This document shows, piece by piece, positions 18,533 to 26,916 of a DNA stretch of 64,000 nt (the first letter of the stretch is position 1; each line of letters starts with the position of its first letter). Under the pieces are notes generated by a model, which saw nothing but the letters and a program-made list of their open reading frames with translations, searched no databases and was not told the origin of the DNA. The stretch comes from Arthrobacter hankyongi (lineage in GTDB: Bacteria > Actinomycetota > Actinomycetes > Actinomycetales > Micrococcaceae), in contig NZ_JAKLTQ010000001.1 of NCBI RefSeq assembly GCF_022012395.1, forward strand, positions 124,001 through 188,000, in the 5' to 3' direction. The position numbers and the translations under genes are program-made.

Positions 18533-19339
18533 TCACTTCTTCAGCAGCCGGCCTACAAGTACGGCAACAGCCGTCAGCGAGGCGCCGAGGACGGCCAGCG
18601 GCTTCCAGCGCTCCTGCAGCACGGGGGCAACCGTGGATACCGTGGCGCTGCCTTGGTCCGCGATCCGGGTAAAGCCGGATACCGCCGCCTGCTGCGCCGA
18701 GTCCGCAGCGCGCTTGGCCTCGACCCTGATCTTGTCCGTCTGCTGCTTGACATCCAGCTTCCGGTCCAGGCTGTCCCGCAGCTGGGCCAGATGCTCGCGG
18801 CGCTCGGCCGTGCGCGCCAGCAATTCCGCGTGCGAGGGCCCCGGCTCCTTCGGTGCTTCGGGTTGGGCCGGTTCGGCCTTTTCCTGCTTGGCAGGCTTGG
18901 CGTCCAACGTTGCCGGATCGAAGCTGTGGCCCTCGCTCAGCACGCCCAGGTCCCACCTGATTCCGCGCCAGGCCTCTTCAGGCATCAGCGGCATGGTCTT
19001 CTTGGCCCGGAGACCCCCGATGAGGCCCAGGATGGCCCCCAGCACCAGGAAGACGGCGGCAAAGATCAAGGCGGCCAGCCAGGGCTCAACCACAACGCCC
19101 AGGCCCATGATGGCGGCCACCAGCAACGAGATCACCATAAAGGCAAGCAGGACCAGCGCCCCGCCGAGCAGCCCGGCTGCGACGCCGACCTGCGCACCCT
19201 TGCGCTTGAGCTCGATGCCGGCCAGTGACAGTTCGTCATTGAGCTGGCGCGGCGCCAGCCGCGCGGCCAGCGTGACCATGTCCGCCACTGAGGACCGCGG
19301 CGCGATCCGGGCGGGAGCGGCACTGTCAAGACGATTCAT
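18533..19339 (-). CDS. Phage-holin-family (putative actinobacterial Holin-X) membrane protein
   Basis: Protein of 268 residues. A short N-terminus (SVADMVTLAARLAPRQLNDE) precedes two strong membrane hairpins (about residues 50-80 and 85-110), the layout of the Phage_holin_3_6 family. A long charged, helix-prone region (about 140-240) follows, with a final membrane segment LAVLGASLTAVAVLVGRLLK. Despite the family name these are normal chromosomal proteins in actinobacteria and no phage genes are nearby. The ATG at 19339 is eight bases after GGAGG. The function is unknown. Confidence 0.78.
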   Translation of the reverse strand: MNRLDSAAPARIAPRSSVADMVTLAARLAPRQLNDELSLAGIELKRKGAQVGVAAGLLGGALVLLAFMVISLLVAAIMGLGVVVEPWLAALIFAAVFLVLGAILGLIGGLRAKKTMPLMPEEAWRGIRWDLGVLSEGHSFDPATLDAKPAKQEKAEPAQPEAPKEPGPSHAELLARTAERREHLAQLRDSLDRKLDVKQQTDKIRVEAKRAADSAQQAAVSGFTRIADQGSATVSTVAPVLQERWKPLAVLGASLTAVAVLVGRLLKK

Positions 19340-19393
19340 GGCCTCTGCCTCCATCGATGGTTGGGGACTGCTCCGATGTCCGGTTCCAAACTA

Positions 19394-19948
19394 TCATTGT
19401 GCCTTGTCAGCGGACGTGGCGGTATGGTGCGCGGCGGGGCGGGAATACACGGAGCCGGACCGGGTCCGCGCCAGCAGCCCGAAGTCCACCAGGTAGCGGC
19501 GCAGCATCGGAACGTCATCGGTGTACTGAAGGAGCCGTTCGTTGATCTGCTTCTCGGTCAACTCTTCGCCTGGCTGCACCATCTGGCTGACGATCCAGGC
19601 CAGCAGTTCACGGCGTTCGGCCGGGTTCGCCGGGTACCGCTCGATCCGCCCGGCATGCAGAAACCGGCCGATACCGCCGGTGGGCCGGCCCATGGTCTGC
19701 CGGGCAAGCACCTCGCGGAAAACCGTCTGGGATGCCACCAGGCGGCCCCCGTCGGCGCGTTCCACCAGCCCGGCGGCCAACAGGACCGCGGCCGCCCGGT
19801 CCCGGCGGGCGCCGGACAGACCGGCACCGACCTCCTCCGGCGGCGCAGCCAGCACGATCTGGGCATAGATTCTGCGCGCGTCCGCCCCGGCAAGCGCGGC
19901 AAGCACCTGCCGCCAGTCCGGGATTTTCGCTGCCGGTCCCTGGTTCAC
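19394..19948 (-). CDS. DUF2087-domain protein, probable transcriptional regulator
   Basis: Protein of 184 residues. The N-terminal half is an ArsR-like winged helix (DWRQVLAALAGADARRIYAQ). The C-terminal half is DUF2087, with FLHAGRIERYPANPAERREL and later DDVPMLRRYLVDFGLL. The GTG at 19948 is preceded by AGGAGG at good spacing. The open frame continues upstream through a tRNA gene, which is not coding. The target is unknown. Confidence 0.82.
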   Translation of the reverse strand: MNQGPAAKIPDWRQVLAALAGADARRIYAQIVLAAPPEEVGAGLSGARRDRAAAVLLAAGLVERADGGRLVASQTVFREVLARQTMGRPTGGIGRFLHAGRIERYPANPAERRELLAWIVSQMVQPGEELTEKQINERLLQYTDDVPMLRRYLVDFGLLARTRSGSVYSRPAAHHTATSADKAQ

Positions 19949-19979
19949 GGCCGGCCTCCTGCCTCGTCGCGGATATGCA

Positions 19980-20017
19980 AAAACCTCCGTGCCGAACAGG
20001 TTCCGCACGGAGGTTTT
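19980..20017 (-). terminator. Terminator of the first tRNA-Asn gene
   Basis: Perfect 13-bp inverted repeat (19980-19992 with 20005-20017) around a 12-base loop. The arms end in AAAA/TTTT, and on the minus strand a run of T follows. It begins 12 bases after the tRNA. Confidence 0.88.
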
Positions 20018-20028
20018 CGTCTCTCCCG

Positions 20029-20101
20029 CTCCCCCGACTGGACTCGAACCAGTAACCCTTCGATTAACAGTCGAATGCTCTGCCAATTGAGCTACGGGGG
20101 A
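20029..20101 (-). tRNA. tRNA-Asn (GTT), copy 1
   Basis: Minus-strand cloverleaf: acceptor TCCCCCG/CGGGGGA, D-arm GCTC...GAGC, anticodon arm TTCGA-CTGTTAA-TCGAA, T-arm ACTGG-TTCGAGT-CCAGT, discriminator G. The anticodon is GTT and no CCA is encoded. It is identical to the copy at 20343-20415. Confidence 0.97.
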
Positions 20102-20115
20102 ATGAAGCAGATAAA

Positions 20116-20143
20116 ACTTTAGCAGGCCGCCGGCCGATTCCAA
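20116..20143 (-). promoter_or_regulatory. Promoter of tRNA-Asn copy 1
   Basis: On the minus strand, TTGGAA (20143-20138) and TAAAGT (20121-20116) are separated by 16 bases and end 14 bases before the tRNA. This supports separate transcription of this copy. Confidence 0.55.
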
Positions 20144-20297
20144 AAACCGGCCGGGGCCATGGCAAAGTCCGCCTGCGTGGTGCAGGTTCGTCGGCTGCGG
20201 CCGGCGCGCCGTCGTGTCCGGAATTGGCCCGGCTGCCAGCCCGCAACGGTACCGGGGCCTGAGTACGGTCCGGTAACGCCGGGGGCGGATGCTGCCG

Positions 20298-20340
20298 AAA
20301 AGCGAAGGCCCCGCCCACAAACGTGGACGGAGCCTCCTTC
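20298..20340 (-). terminator. Terminator of the second tRNA-Asn gene
   Basis: On the minus strand a long stem forms between 20323-20340 and 20304-20318, with a 3-base bulge and two G-U pairs, closed by a short loop and followed by TTTT at 20301-20298. It starts three bases after the tRNA. Confidence 0.8.
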
Positions 20341-20342
20341 AG

Positions 20343-20415
20343 CTCCCCCGACTGGACTCGAACCAGTAACCCTTCGATTAACAGTCGAATGCTCTGCCAA
20401 TTGAGCTACGGGGGA
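20343..20415 (-). tRNA. tRNA-Asn (GTT), copy 2
   Basis: Same 73-base sequence and cloverleaf as the copy at 20029-20101, with anticodon GTT. A TAGAGT box at 20435-20430 lies 14 bases upstream on the minus strand and could be its -10 element. The two copies are 241 bases apart, each with its own terminator. This indicates a tandem duplication whose copies remain independent transcription units. Confidence 0.97.
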
Positions 20416-20481
20416 AAGCAACGGATAAGACTCTACACAATGGCGGGCCCCAAACGGAAATCGCCAGGCCGGCGGGCGCGG

Positions 20482-22476
20482 CTAGTCCCCGCGCAAGGCG
20501 CGCCGCTGCATTTCCAGTTCCATCAGCTCGCGGTTGATCTGCGCGAAGGCCTCCGGATCCGCTGCCGGGTCCATGCGCTGCAGCTGGCCCATCTTCTCTG
20601 CCTTCAGGTGGGCGATCTGCAGGTCGAACATCCGGTTCATGATGCCCCGGCAGTACAGGTTCAGCCCGTCGCCGTCGCGTGCCGGCAGCGGGCTGACCGC
20701 CAGCTCGGACACGAACGACCGCAGTTCCTCCGGAGCTTCCTGGCGCACGCGCTCCACCCACTGGGACAAAGTGGCACCTGACCTGCCGGCAGCCCCGATG
20801 GCGGTATGCACGGCGGCGTGTGCCGGAGCGGTAAACCGGGCACCGGCGAAGCGCTGCCACTGGTCGGCATCAAGCAGGGCCGGCTGCTGCAGTGCCACCT
20901 CCAGGGCCTGCCGTTCCATCCGCACGACCGGATCCCGCGGATCCGGCCGGCTGAATGCGGGAACTGCGGGCGGGCTGTCCGGGGCCGCCTGCGGTCCTTC
21001 CCGGGGCGCATCGCGGTCCCCGCCGCTGCGGCCATTCCGGCCGGCCTCGTGATGCCCGGCGCCGTCGTGTCCCGCACCGGCACCCGGGTGCCTGCCGTCG
21101 TTCCGGCTCCCGCCCTTGTGGTCCGTCCCCTCGCGCGCCTGGGCCGACAGCCTTTTGCCGGCCGCCAGCACCGCCCGCATCGCCTCGTCCACGTCCATTC
21201 CCAGCCAGCCAGCCAGCTCGCGGGCGTAGGCCGGGCGCATCGCGGTGTCCCGGATCTGGGCCACCACCGGGGCACTGGCCCGCAGCGCGCGCACGCGGCC
21301 CTCGACGGTGTCCAGATCGAATTTCTTCAGTGTGGCCTTGATCGCGAATTCGAACAAAGGCCGGCGGGAGGCGATCAGGGCGCGGACCGCGTCCTCCCCG
21401 CGGGTCATGCGCAGGTCGCACGGATCCGCCCCGGTGGGTTCGACCGCGACGTAGGTCTGGGCGATGAACCGCTGGTCTTCCTCGAACGCGCGCAGCGCCG
21501 CCTTCTGGCCGGCCTCGTCGCCGTCGAAGGTGAAGATCACCTCGCCGCCGGTACCGTCGTCGGAAAGCAGCCGGCGGGCAATCTTGATGTGGTCCGTGCC
21601 GAAGGCCGTTCCGCAGGTGGCCACCGCCGTCGTGATCCCGGACAGGTGGCAGGCCATCACGTCCGTATAGCCTTCCACCACCACCAACTGGCGTCCGCGG
21701 GCGATGTCCCGCTTGGCCAGATCGATCCCGTACAGTACCTGGGATTTCTTATAGAGCGTGGTTTCCGGGGTATTGAGGTATTTGGGGCCCTGGTCCTCGT
21801 CGAAGAGCTTGCGGGCACCGAAGCCGATGGTGTCCCCCGCGATGTCCCGGATGGGCCAGACCAGGCGGCCGCGGAAGCGGTCGTAAATCCCCCGGTTGCC
21901 TTCCGAGAACATGCCGGTAAGCTTCAGCTCGTCCTGGCTGAAGCCGCGCCCGGTCAGGTGCTTGAGCAGTCCGTCCCAGCCCTGCGGGGCGAAGCCGACG
22001 CCGAAATGCTCCGAGGCCTCCTGGTCGAAGCCGCGGCCGGCGAGGAACTGCCGCCCGGCCGCCCCGGCAGGGGTGATCAGCTGCGCGCGGAAGAACTCCG
22101 CGGCGACCTTGTGCGCGTCCAGCAGGCGCTGCCGCCGGCCGACGTCCTCCCGGCGCGGCCCGGTGCCGCCGTCCTCGTAGCGCAGCGTGTAGTTGATCCG
22201 GTGCGCCAGCTTCTCCACCGTTTCGGTGAAGGTCGTGTGGTCCATCTTCTGCAGGAAGGAGATTACGTCCCCGCTCTCCCCGCAGCCGAAGCAGTGGTAG
22301 GTCCCCACCTGCGGGCGCACGTGGAAGGACGGCGAGCGCTCGTCGTGGAACGGGCACAGGCCCTTGAATGAGCCGATGCCGGCGGACTTGAGCGTGACGT
22401 AGCCGTCGACGATGTCCTTGATGTCGGTACGCTGCCGGACTTCGTCGATGTCTTCGCGCTTAATCAGTCCGGCCAT
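20482..22476 (-). CDS. dnaG: DNA primase
   Basis: Makes RNA primers for replication. The protein has 664 residues. The N-terminal CHC2 zinc finger is C41, H44, C62 and C65 (CPFHDERSPSFHV and YHCFGCGESGD). The TOPRIM core includes LVVVEGYTDVMACHLSG and FTFDGDEAGQKAALRAF. A Gly/Arg/His-rich linker (about residues 440-500) leads to the C-terminal DnaB-binding region. The start ATG at 22476 has no Shine-Dalgarno but has a TAGACT box seven bases upstream, so the message is likely leaderless. dgt and dusB lie upstream on the same strand, a common actinobacterial order. Confidence 0.97.
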   Translation of the reverse strand: MAGLIKREDIDEVRQRTDIKDIVDGYVTLKSAGIGSFKGLCPFHDERSPSFHVRPQVGTYHCFGCGESGDVISFLQKMDHTTFTETVEKLAHRINYTLRYEDGGTGPRREDVGRRQRLLDAHKVAAEFFRAQLITPAGAAGRQFLAGRGFDQEASEHFGVGFAPQGWDGLLKHLTGRGFSQDELKLTGMFSEGNRGIYDRFRGRLVWPIRDIAGDTIGFGARKLFDEDQGPKYLNTPETTLYKKSQVLYGIDLAKRDIARGRQLVVVEGYTDVMACHLSGITTAVATCGTAFGTDHIKIARRLLSDDGTGGEVIFTFDGDEAGQKAALRAFEEDQRFIAQTYVAVEPTGADPCDLRMTRGEDAVRALIASRRPLFEFAIKATLKKFDLDTVEGRVRALRASAPVVAQIRDTAMRPAYARELAGWLGMDVDEAMRAVLAAGKRLSAQAREGTDHKGGSRNDGRHPGAGAGHDGAGHHEAGRNGRSGGDRDAPREGPQAAPDSPPAVPAFSRPDPRDPVVRMERQALEVALQQPALLDADQWQRFAGARFTAPAHAAVHTAIGAAGRSGATLSQWVERVRQEAPEELRSFVSELAVSPLPARDGDGLNLYCRGIMNRMFDLQIAHLKAEKMGQLQRMDPAADPEAFAQINRELMELEMQRRALRGD

Positions 22477-22483
22477 GGATATA

Positions 22484-22489
22484 AGTCTA
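22484..22489 (-). promoter_or_regulatory. Candidate -10 box for leaderless dnaG
   Basis: On the minus strand TAGACT (22489-22484) is followed by seven bases and then the dnaG ATG at 22476. That places the transcription start at or one base before the start codon. There is no ribosome binding site in between. No clear -35 was found. Confidence 0.6.
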
Positions 22490-22526
22490 GTGGCAGGGGT
22501 CCCCGCCCGAAGCTAGCGCTGAGGGC

Positions 22527-22552
22527 CCCGCTGCGAGCATGCGAGCAGCGGG
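22527..22552. other. Hairpin in the dgt-dnaG gap
   Basis: An 8-bp stem (22527-22534 with 22545-22552) in a G/C-rich 169-base gap, beside a GAGGGCCCC block that also occurs in other intergenic repeats of this window. It could terminate or attenuate the dgt message. It has no U-tract. Confidence 0.35.
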
Positions 22553-22645
22553 AAAGCGAGACGCGCCGCGAGGGAAGGGGCAGCCACTGGACGCTAGGCG
22601 CTGCTCCGGGCGGGTTTGGCCGCGCAACTTAGGCCAGCGTTCCCG

Positions 22646-23950
22646 CTACAGCAGGGTCCGGTGGCTGCCCATCAGCCGTTCGTGCAGCGCGATCGCGGAC
22701 ACGTCGGTGAGCGAGGCGATCTGGTCGATCACCACGCGCAGCCGCGCCACGTCGCTGTCCGCGGCCCGCCAGTCGGCCGCGAAGGCCGGTTCCAGGTAGC
22801 GGTCGCCGGTGGCGTGCAGTTCGGTGACCAGGTCCGTGAGGATTTCCCGCTGGCGCTCATAGATGGGCTGGCGGATGTCCGAGGTCATCACGAAGGTGGT
22901 GGCCAGGCCCTTCATGACCGCGATCTCCGTCACGGTTTCCGGCGGCACGACCAGCTCGGCCGAGTACCGGGTCAGCGGCTGCGGTCCGTAGATCGCCCGG
23001 GTGGCCTGCATGGCGCTGGAGCAGAACCTGCCGATCAGCTGGCTGGTCATGTCCTTCAGCGCGGCCATCGCCTTGCGGCTGCCGTCCGCCTCCGGCACCC
23101 AGACCCCGGACGCCTCCAGACGGGCGAGCGCTTCGTCCACCTCGGCGGCGTCGCTGTGCGGCAGGTACCACTGCTGGGTGTAGCCGATCACCCGGCTGCG
23201 GTGGTCCGGGTTGTCCAACCAGCGCAGCTGGAACCGCCCCGCCACAATGGCGTCTTCGACGTCATGGACGGAGTAGGAAATATCGTCGGCCAGGTCCATC
23301 ACCTGGGCCTCCATGCAGGCGCGGTGCTCCGGCGCCCCCTGCCGCGCCCATTCGAACACCGGCAGGTCATCCTCGTAGACGCCGAACTTGCTGGTGCGCT
23401 TGCCGTGGATTACCGGTGCCTCGGCGACAGTCCACGGGTACTTGCAGGCGGCGTCCAGGCTGGCCCGGGTCAGGTTCAGCCCGGCCGGCTCGCCGTCGAG
23501 GCGGACCACCTTGGGTTCCAGCCGGGTGAGCAGCCGCAGCGTCTGCGCATTGCCTTCGAAGCCGCCGATTGCATGCGCGGCGGCATTGAGCGCGCTCTCG
23601 CCGTTGTGTCCGAAGGGCGGGTGGCCCAGGTCATGGGACAGGCACGCGGCGTCCACCACGTCCGGGTCGCAGCCCAGCGTCCGGCCCAGTTCGCGGCCGA
23701 TCTGCGCCACCTCCAGGCTGTGCGTCAGCCGGGTCCGGACGAAGTCGTCGGTATCCGGGGAGACCACCTGGGTCTTGGCCCCGAGCCGGCGCAGCGCGGA
23801 GGAATGCAGCACCCGTGCCCGGTCGCGCTCGAAGTGCGTGCGGTAGGTGTTCTTATGTTCCTCGGCGACCCAGCGTTCCTGGTCCGGCTCGGTGTAGCCG
23901 GCGGTCAGCGGCGGTGGCTGGATCGCCGTCGGCTCAGCCACCGGAGACAT
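22646..23950 (-). CDS. dgt: Deoxyguanosinetriphosphate triphosphohydrolase-like protein
   Basis: HD-superfamily dNTPase of 434 residues that hydrolyses dNTP to deoxynucleoside and triphosphate. The metal-binding histidines and HD pair are visible in RTRLTHSLEV and LSHDLGHPPFGHNGE, with the later Asp in MDLADDISYSVHDVEDA. The N-terminus contains DRARVLHSSALRRLGAKTQV, diagnostic of the Dgt family. Its start overlaps the end of dusB by 17 bases, so the two genes are co-transcribed. It probably acts in control of dNTP pools. Confidence 0.94.
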   Translation of the reverse strand: MSPVAEPTAIQPPPLTAGYTEPDQERWVAEEHKNTYRTHFERDRARVLHSSALRRLGAKTQVVSPDTDDFVRTRLTHSLEVAQIGRELGRTLGCDPDVVDAACLSHDLGHPPFGHNGESALNAAAHAIGGFEGNAQTLRLLTRLEPKVVRLDGEPAGLNLTRASLDAACKYPWTVAEAPVIHGKRTSKFGVYEDDLPVFEWARQGAPEHRACMEAQVMDLADDISYSVHDVEDAIVAGRFQLRWLDNPDHRSRVIGYTQQWYLPHSDAAEVDEALARLEASGVWVPEADGSRKAMAALKDMTSQLIGRFCSSAMQATRAIYGPQPLTRYSAELVVPPETVTEIAVMKGLATTFVMTSDIRQPIYERQREILTDLVTELHATGDRYLEPAFAADWRAADSDVARLRVVIDQIASLTDVSAIALHERLMGSHRTLL

Positions 23951-25115
23951 CCAGTTCGGCCGCGGCGATCATGGCCCGGTGGTTCTCGTCCAGTTCCCGG
24001 GTCTTCAGCCAGCCGTCCGGCAGCGCCGGACGCTTGGGCGTGCCCGCCCGCCCGCGCGGTCCTTCAGCGTCGGCCCCCGGATAGGGGGCGGTGGCGTCCA
24101 GCTGGTCCAGCAGCCCGCGCAGCACCTCGAGGGTGGGGACCGCGGCCAGCGCGGCGCGCAGTTCGCCGCCGACCATATAGCCCTTGAAATACCAGGCCAC
24201 ATGTTTGCGGATGTCCCGCAGCGCCTTGCCTTCGTCTTCGAAGTACTCCACCAGCAGCTCGGCGTGCCGGTAGAAGCTGTCGGCCACTTCCTTCAGGCCC
24301 GGGCGGAACCGGCGGCCGGTGCCTTCGAAGGCGGCCTGCAGGTCGCCGAAGAGCCAGGGGCGGCCCTGGCAGCCGCGGCCGATGACGACGCCGTCGACTC
24401 CGGTCTGCTCCACCATGCGCACGGCGTCTTCGGCGCTCCAGATGTCGCCGTTGCCCAGCACCGGGATGTCCGGCAGCGCCTCGCGCAGCTCGGCGATGGC
24501 GTTCCAGTCCGCCTGGCCGGAATAGAACTGGCTGGTGGTCCGGCCGTGCAGGGCGACGGCGGCGACTCCGGCGTCGCGGGCGATCCGGCCGGCGTCGATG
24601 AAGGTCAGGTGGTCCTCGTCGATGCCCTTGCGCATCTTGATGGTCAGCGGGATATTGCCGCGGGCCGCCTCCCGGGTGGCCGCCTGGACGATGGCGGTGA
24701 ACAGGTCCGTCTTCCACGGCAGGGCCGAGCCGCCGCCGCGGCGGGTGACCTTCGGGACGGGGCAGCCGAAGTTCAGGTCGATGTGGTCCGCACGGTCCTC
24801 CTCCACCAGCATCCGCACCGCGGCGCCGACAGTCTTGGGGTCCACCCCGTACAGCTGGACCGACCGGACCTTCTCGTCCTCGTCGTGGGAAATGATGCGC
24901 ATTGATTCCCGGTTGCGCTCCACGAGCGCGCGGGAAGTGACCATTTCCGCCACATACAACCCTCCCCCGTACTCACGGCAAAGCCGGCGGAAGGCCTTGT
25001 TGGTGATGCCGGCCATGGGCGCCAGGACAACCGGCACGTCGATGGTGAGCGGGCCAAGCTTGAGCGGTGGAAGCTCCAGCTTGGCACCCGGGGCGGGTAC
25101 AGCGGTAACAGTCAC
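23934..25115 (-). CDS. dusB: tRNA-dihydrouridine synthase (DusB type)
   Basis: FMN enzyme that reduces uridines in the tRNA D-loop. The protein has 393 residues as a TIM barrel. Visible signatures are VVLAPMAGITNKAFRRLCRE near residue 29, HIDLNFGCPVPKVTRRGGGS (active-site Cys), ALHGRTTSQFYSG and GVVIGRGCQGRPWLFGDL. The C-terminal helical domain carries the tRNA-binding role. The 3' end overlaps dgt. In firmicutes and actinobacteria dusB commonly neighbours housekeeping genes such as glyS and dnaG, as here. Confidence 0.95.
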   Translation of the reverse strand: MTVTAVPAPGAKLELPPLKLGPLTIDVPVVLAPMAGITNKAFRRLCREYGGGLYVAEMVTSRALVERNRESMRIISHDEDEKVRSVQLYGVDPKTVGAAVRMLVEEDRADHIDLNFGCPVPKVTRRGGGSALPWKTDLFTAIVQAATREAARGNIPLTIKMRKGIDEDHLTFIDAGRIARDAGVAAVALHGRTTSQFYSGQADWNAIAELREALPDIPVLGNGDIWSAEDAVRMVEQTGVDGVVIGRGCQGRPWLFGDLQAAFEGTGRRFRPGLKEVADSFYRHAELLVEYFEDEGKALRDIRKHVAWYFKGYMVGGELRAALAAVPTLEVLRGLLDQLDATAPYPGADAEGPRGRAGTPKRPALPDGWLKTRELDENHRAMIAAAELDVSGG

Positions 25116-25149
25116 GGTCCTATTCTCTCAAATCCGGACAAATCGGCGC

Positions 25150-25980
25150 TCAGGACCAGCTCACCCGCATCTGCTGCCGCCACAGCTGAAGCACGCCGGC
25201 GTCGCCGCCTGCCTCCAGTTCGCCGCCGCGGTTCCACAGACCCAGGTACAGCGCGGCAGGCGCAGCGCTGATGATGGCGTCTGCACGGTCGGGGACGGCC
25301 GCGGCCCGTTCGGTGCGGGGCGGTTCCTGGCCCAGCTGCACATTCCATGCCGACGGCCCCGATCCGGTGTCCGGCCCGGGACCGTCAACGGCCCTGATGT
25401 GCACCAGCACCGGCCCTTCCGTGCGCAGCTGCGTCCTGCGCCGGGGCAGGAAGCCGCACAGCAGCTCGTCGACGCCGTCAAGCGCCTGCGCCGGGCCGAT
25501 CCCGGACTCATCCGCCAGCGGGGTCCGGCCAAGCACCGCAGCCAAGGCGTCGACGGCGTGGATGGCGGTTTCGTGCGCCTGCCGCCGGGCCCAGAACTCG
25601 CGCGGCGCCGGCGCGTCCCGGAGGAAGACCATGGCGGCAAGATCCGCCGGCGCGCCCGCCAGCGCCGCGGCCAATGCGTCGGATCCGCTGCGGAACCAGC
25701 CGGGCAGGTCTGCCGCGGCGTAGCCGGCCGCCTCGGCCCGGCGGGCCACCTCATCGGCGGCCAGCCCCGCCGGCAGGCCGGCGGCCGCGGATCCGGCGAT
25801 GTTCGCCGTGGCCCAGCGGTGCACCATGCCCTGGTGGACCAGCAGGTCCCGCACGGTCCAGCCCGGACAAGTGGGCACCGGCGCTTCGAGCCCGGCCTGC
25901 CGGGCATTGGCCTCCAGCCGCCCGGCGGCGGAGCCGAGCCAGTGCAGGTAGGTGGCCAGTCCGGGGCCGGGCAGCGGCAT
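25150..25980 (-). CDS. Maleylpyruvate isomerase-family (MDMPI) mycothiol-dependent enzyme
   Basis: Protein of 276 residues. The N-terminal DinB/MDMPI four-helix domain has CPGWTVRDLLVHQGMVHRWA, carrying the first zinc-ligand His, and RQAHETAIHAVDALAA, carrying the Glu and His ligands. Mycothiol is the actinobacterial low-molecular-weight thiol, and this family uses it as cofactor or co-substrate. The actual substrate is unknown, since most genomes carry many paralogues. It lies 12 bases downstream of the GNAT gene and upstream of dusB on the same strand. Confidence 0.84.
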   Translation of the reverse strand: MPLPGPGLATYLHWLGSAAGRLEANARQAGLEAPVPTCPGWTVRDLLVHQGMVHRWATANIAGSAAAGLPAGLAADEVARRAEAAGYAAADLPGWFRSGSDALAAALAGAPADLAAMVFLRDAPAPREFWARRQAHETAIHAVDALAAVLGRTPLADESGIGPAQALDGVDELLCGFLPRRRTQLRTEGPVLVHIRAVDGPGPDTGSGPSAWNVQLGQEPPRTERAAAVPDRADAIISAAPAALYLGLWNRGGELEAGGDAGVLQLWRQQMRVSWS

Positions 25981-25992
25981 GGCCCAATCCTC

Positions 25993-26904
25993 TCAGTTGC
26001 TGAGGATGACCGTCTCGGTCCCGGCCACGGACGCGGTGCCGGCGGCCAGCAGCGGCTCCAGCACCGCGGTCAGGGCCGTCATCGCGTCATCCACTTCCAG
26101 CTGGACCGGATACTGGTGCACCAACAGGGCCAGCAGCTGGGCGACGGCCGCCTGCGCCGCGGCGTCGCTGAGCGCCGGATCATACCCCAGCAGCACATCC
26201 GAAGGGGCATCGGTCCGGGACTGGGTGTAGCTGATCGCGAACGCGGTGATCTTCCCGTCCTGTTCCTTGGGCGCATCCCGCAGCACGACGGCGCCGGAGG
26301 CACCGGCAGCTTCGCCCAGCAGCATCTGCTGCGCCCGGCCCACCGTCATGTCCGAGCGGTCCCAGCCGTGTACGGCGTTGTAGAACTGCACCAGGGCCTG
26401 GGTCAGTTCCACCGAGCCGGTGGCGGCCTCGTCCAGCGCCGGACCGGCACCGGTCCCCGGGTTCGGCACCGGCAGCGCGCCGGGCTGGACCACCACCACG
26501 CGGGAACGCTGGATCGGCTGCAGTCCGGCTGCGGCGGCGAAGGCGGCGCCGGTACTGCCCGGCTCCACCTTGGCGCGCAGCCGGCTGACGCCCGACGGGG
26601 CCTGGGCGGCCTCGGCCCGCAGGCGCTCCAGCAGGGCCGTGGCCACCCCGGCGCGCCGATGGTCCTTGGCCACCTCCACGTACAGCCAGAGCCGGTCCGG
26701 ATGCAGGCTCGTCTCGTAGACCGCCCCGGCAGCTACCGGGATGCCCTGGTCCTCGGCCACGATGCAGCGCGACCATGGCGTCTCCGACGGCGGCCTGAGG
26801 ACGCCGCGGAACTGCCCGGCCGGACCGCTTTCCGGATCTCCCCAGATCTGCAGCAGGACAAGGTCGTCCCCGTCCCGCCAGTCGCGGAAGGTCAACTCAG
26901 GCAC
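25993..26904 (-). CDS. GNAT-family N-acetyltransferase
   Basis: Protein of 303 residues. The first half is a clear GNAT domain with the acetyl-CoA loop in VEVAKDHRRAGVATALLERL. The second half looks like a more diverged second GNAT-like unit, similar in layout to mycothiol synthase MshD, but I cannot assign that function. It is 12 bases downstream of glyS and probably co-transcribed with it. Confidence 0.8.
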   Translation of the reverse strand: MPELTFRDWRDGDDLVLLQIWGDPESGPAGQFRGVLRPPSETPWSRCIVAEDQGIPVAAGAVYETSLHPDRLWLYVEVAKDHRRAGVATALLERLRAEAAQAPSGVSRLRAKVEPGSTGAAFAAAAGLQPIQRSRVVVVQPGALPVPNPGTGAGPALDEAATGSVELTQALVQFYNAVHGWDRSDMTVGRAQQMLLGEAAGASGAVVLRDAPKEQDGKITAFAISYTQSRTDAPSDVLLGYDPALSDAAAQAAVAQLLALLVHQYPVQLEVDDAMTALTAVLEPLLAAGTASVAGTETVILSN

Positions 26905-26916
26905 GCCGTCCCCTTC

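Noticed and set aside
18533-19339. A prophage, suggested by the holin-family protein
   Set aside because: The family is a normal chromosomal one in actinobacteria. There is no lysin, capsid, tail or integrase gene and no change in base composition nearby.
20029-20415. An integration site or genomic island bounded by the duplicated tRNA-Asn genes
   Set aside because: Only 241 bases separate the copies, and they contain a terminator and a promoter, not an island. No integrase is present.
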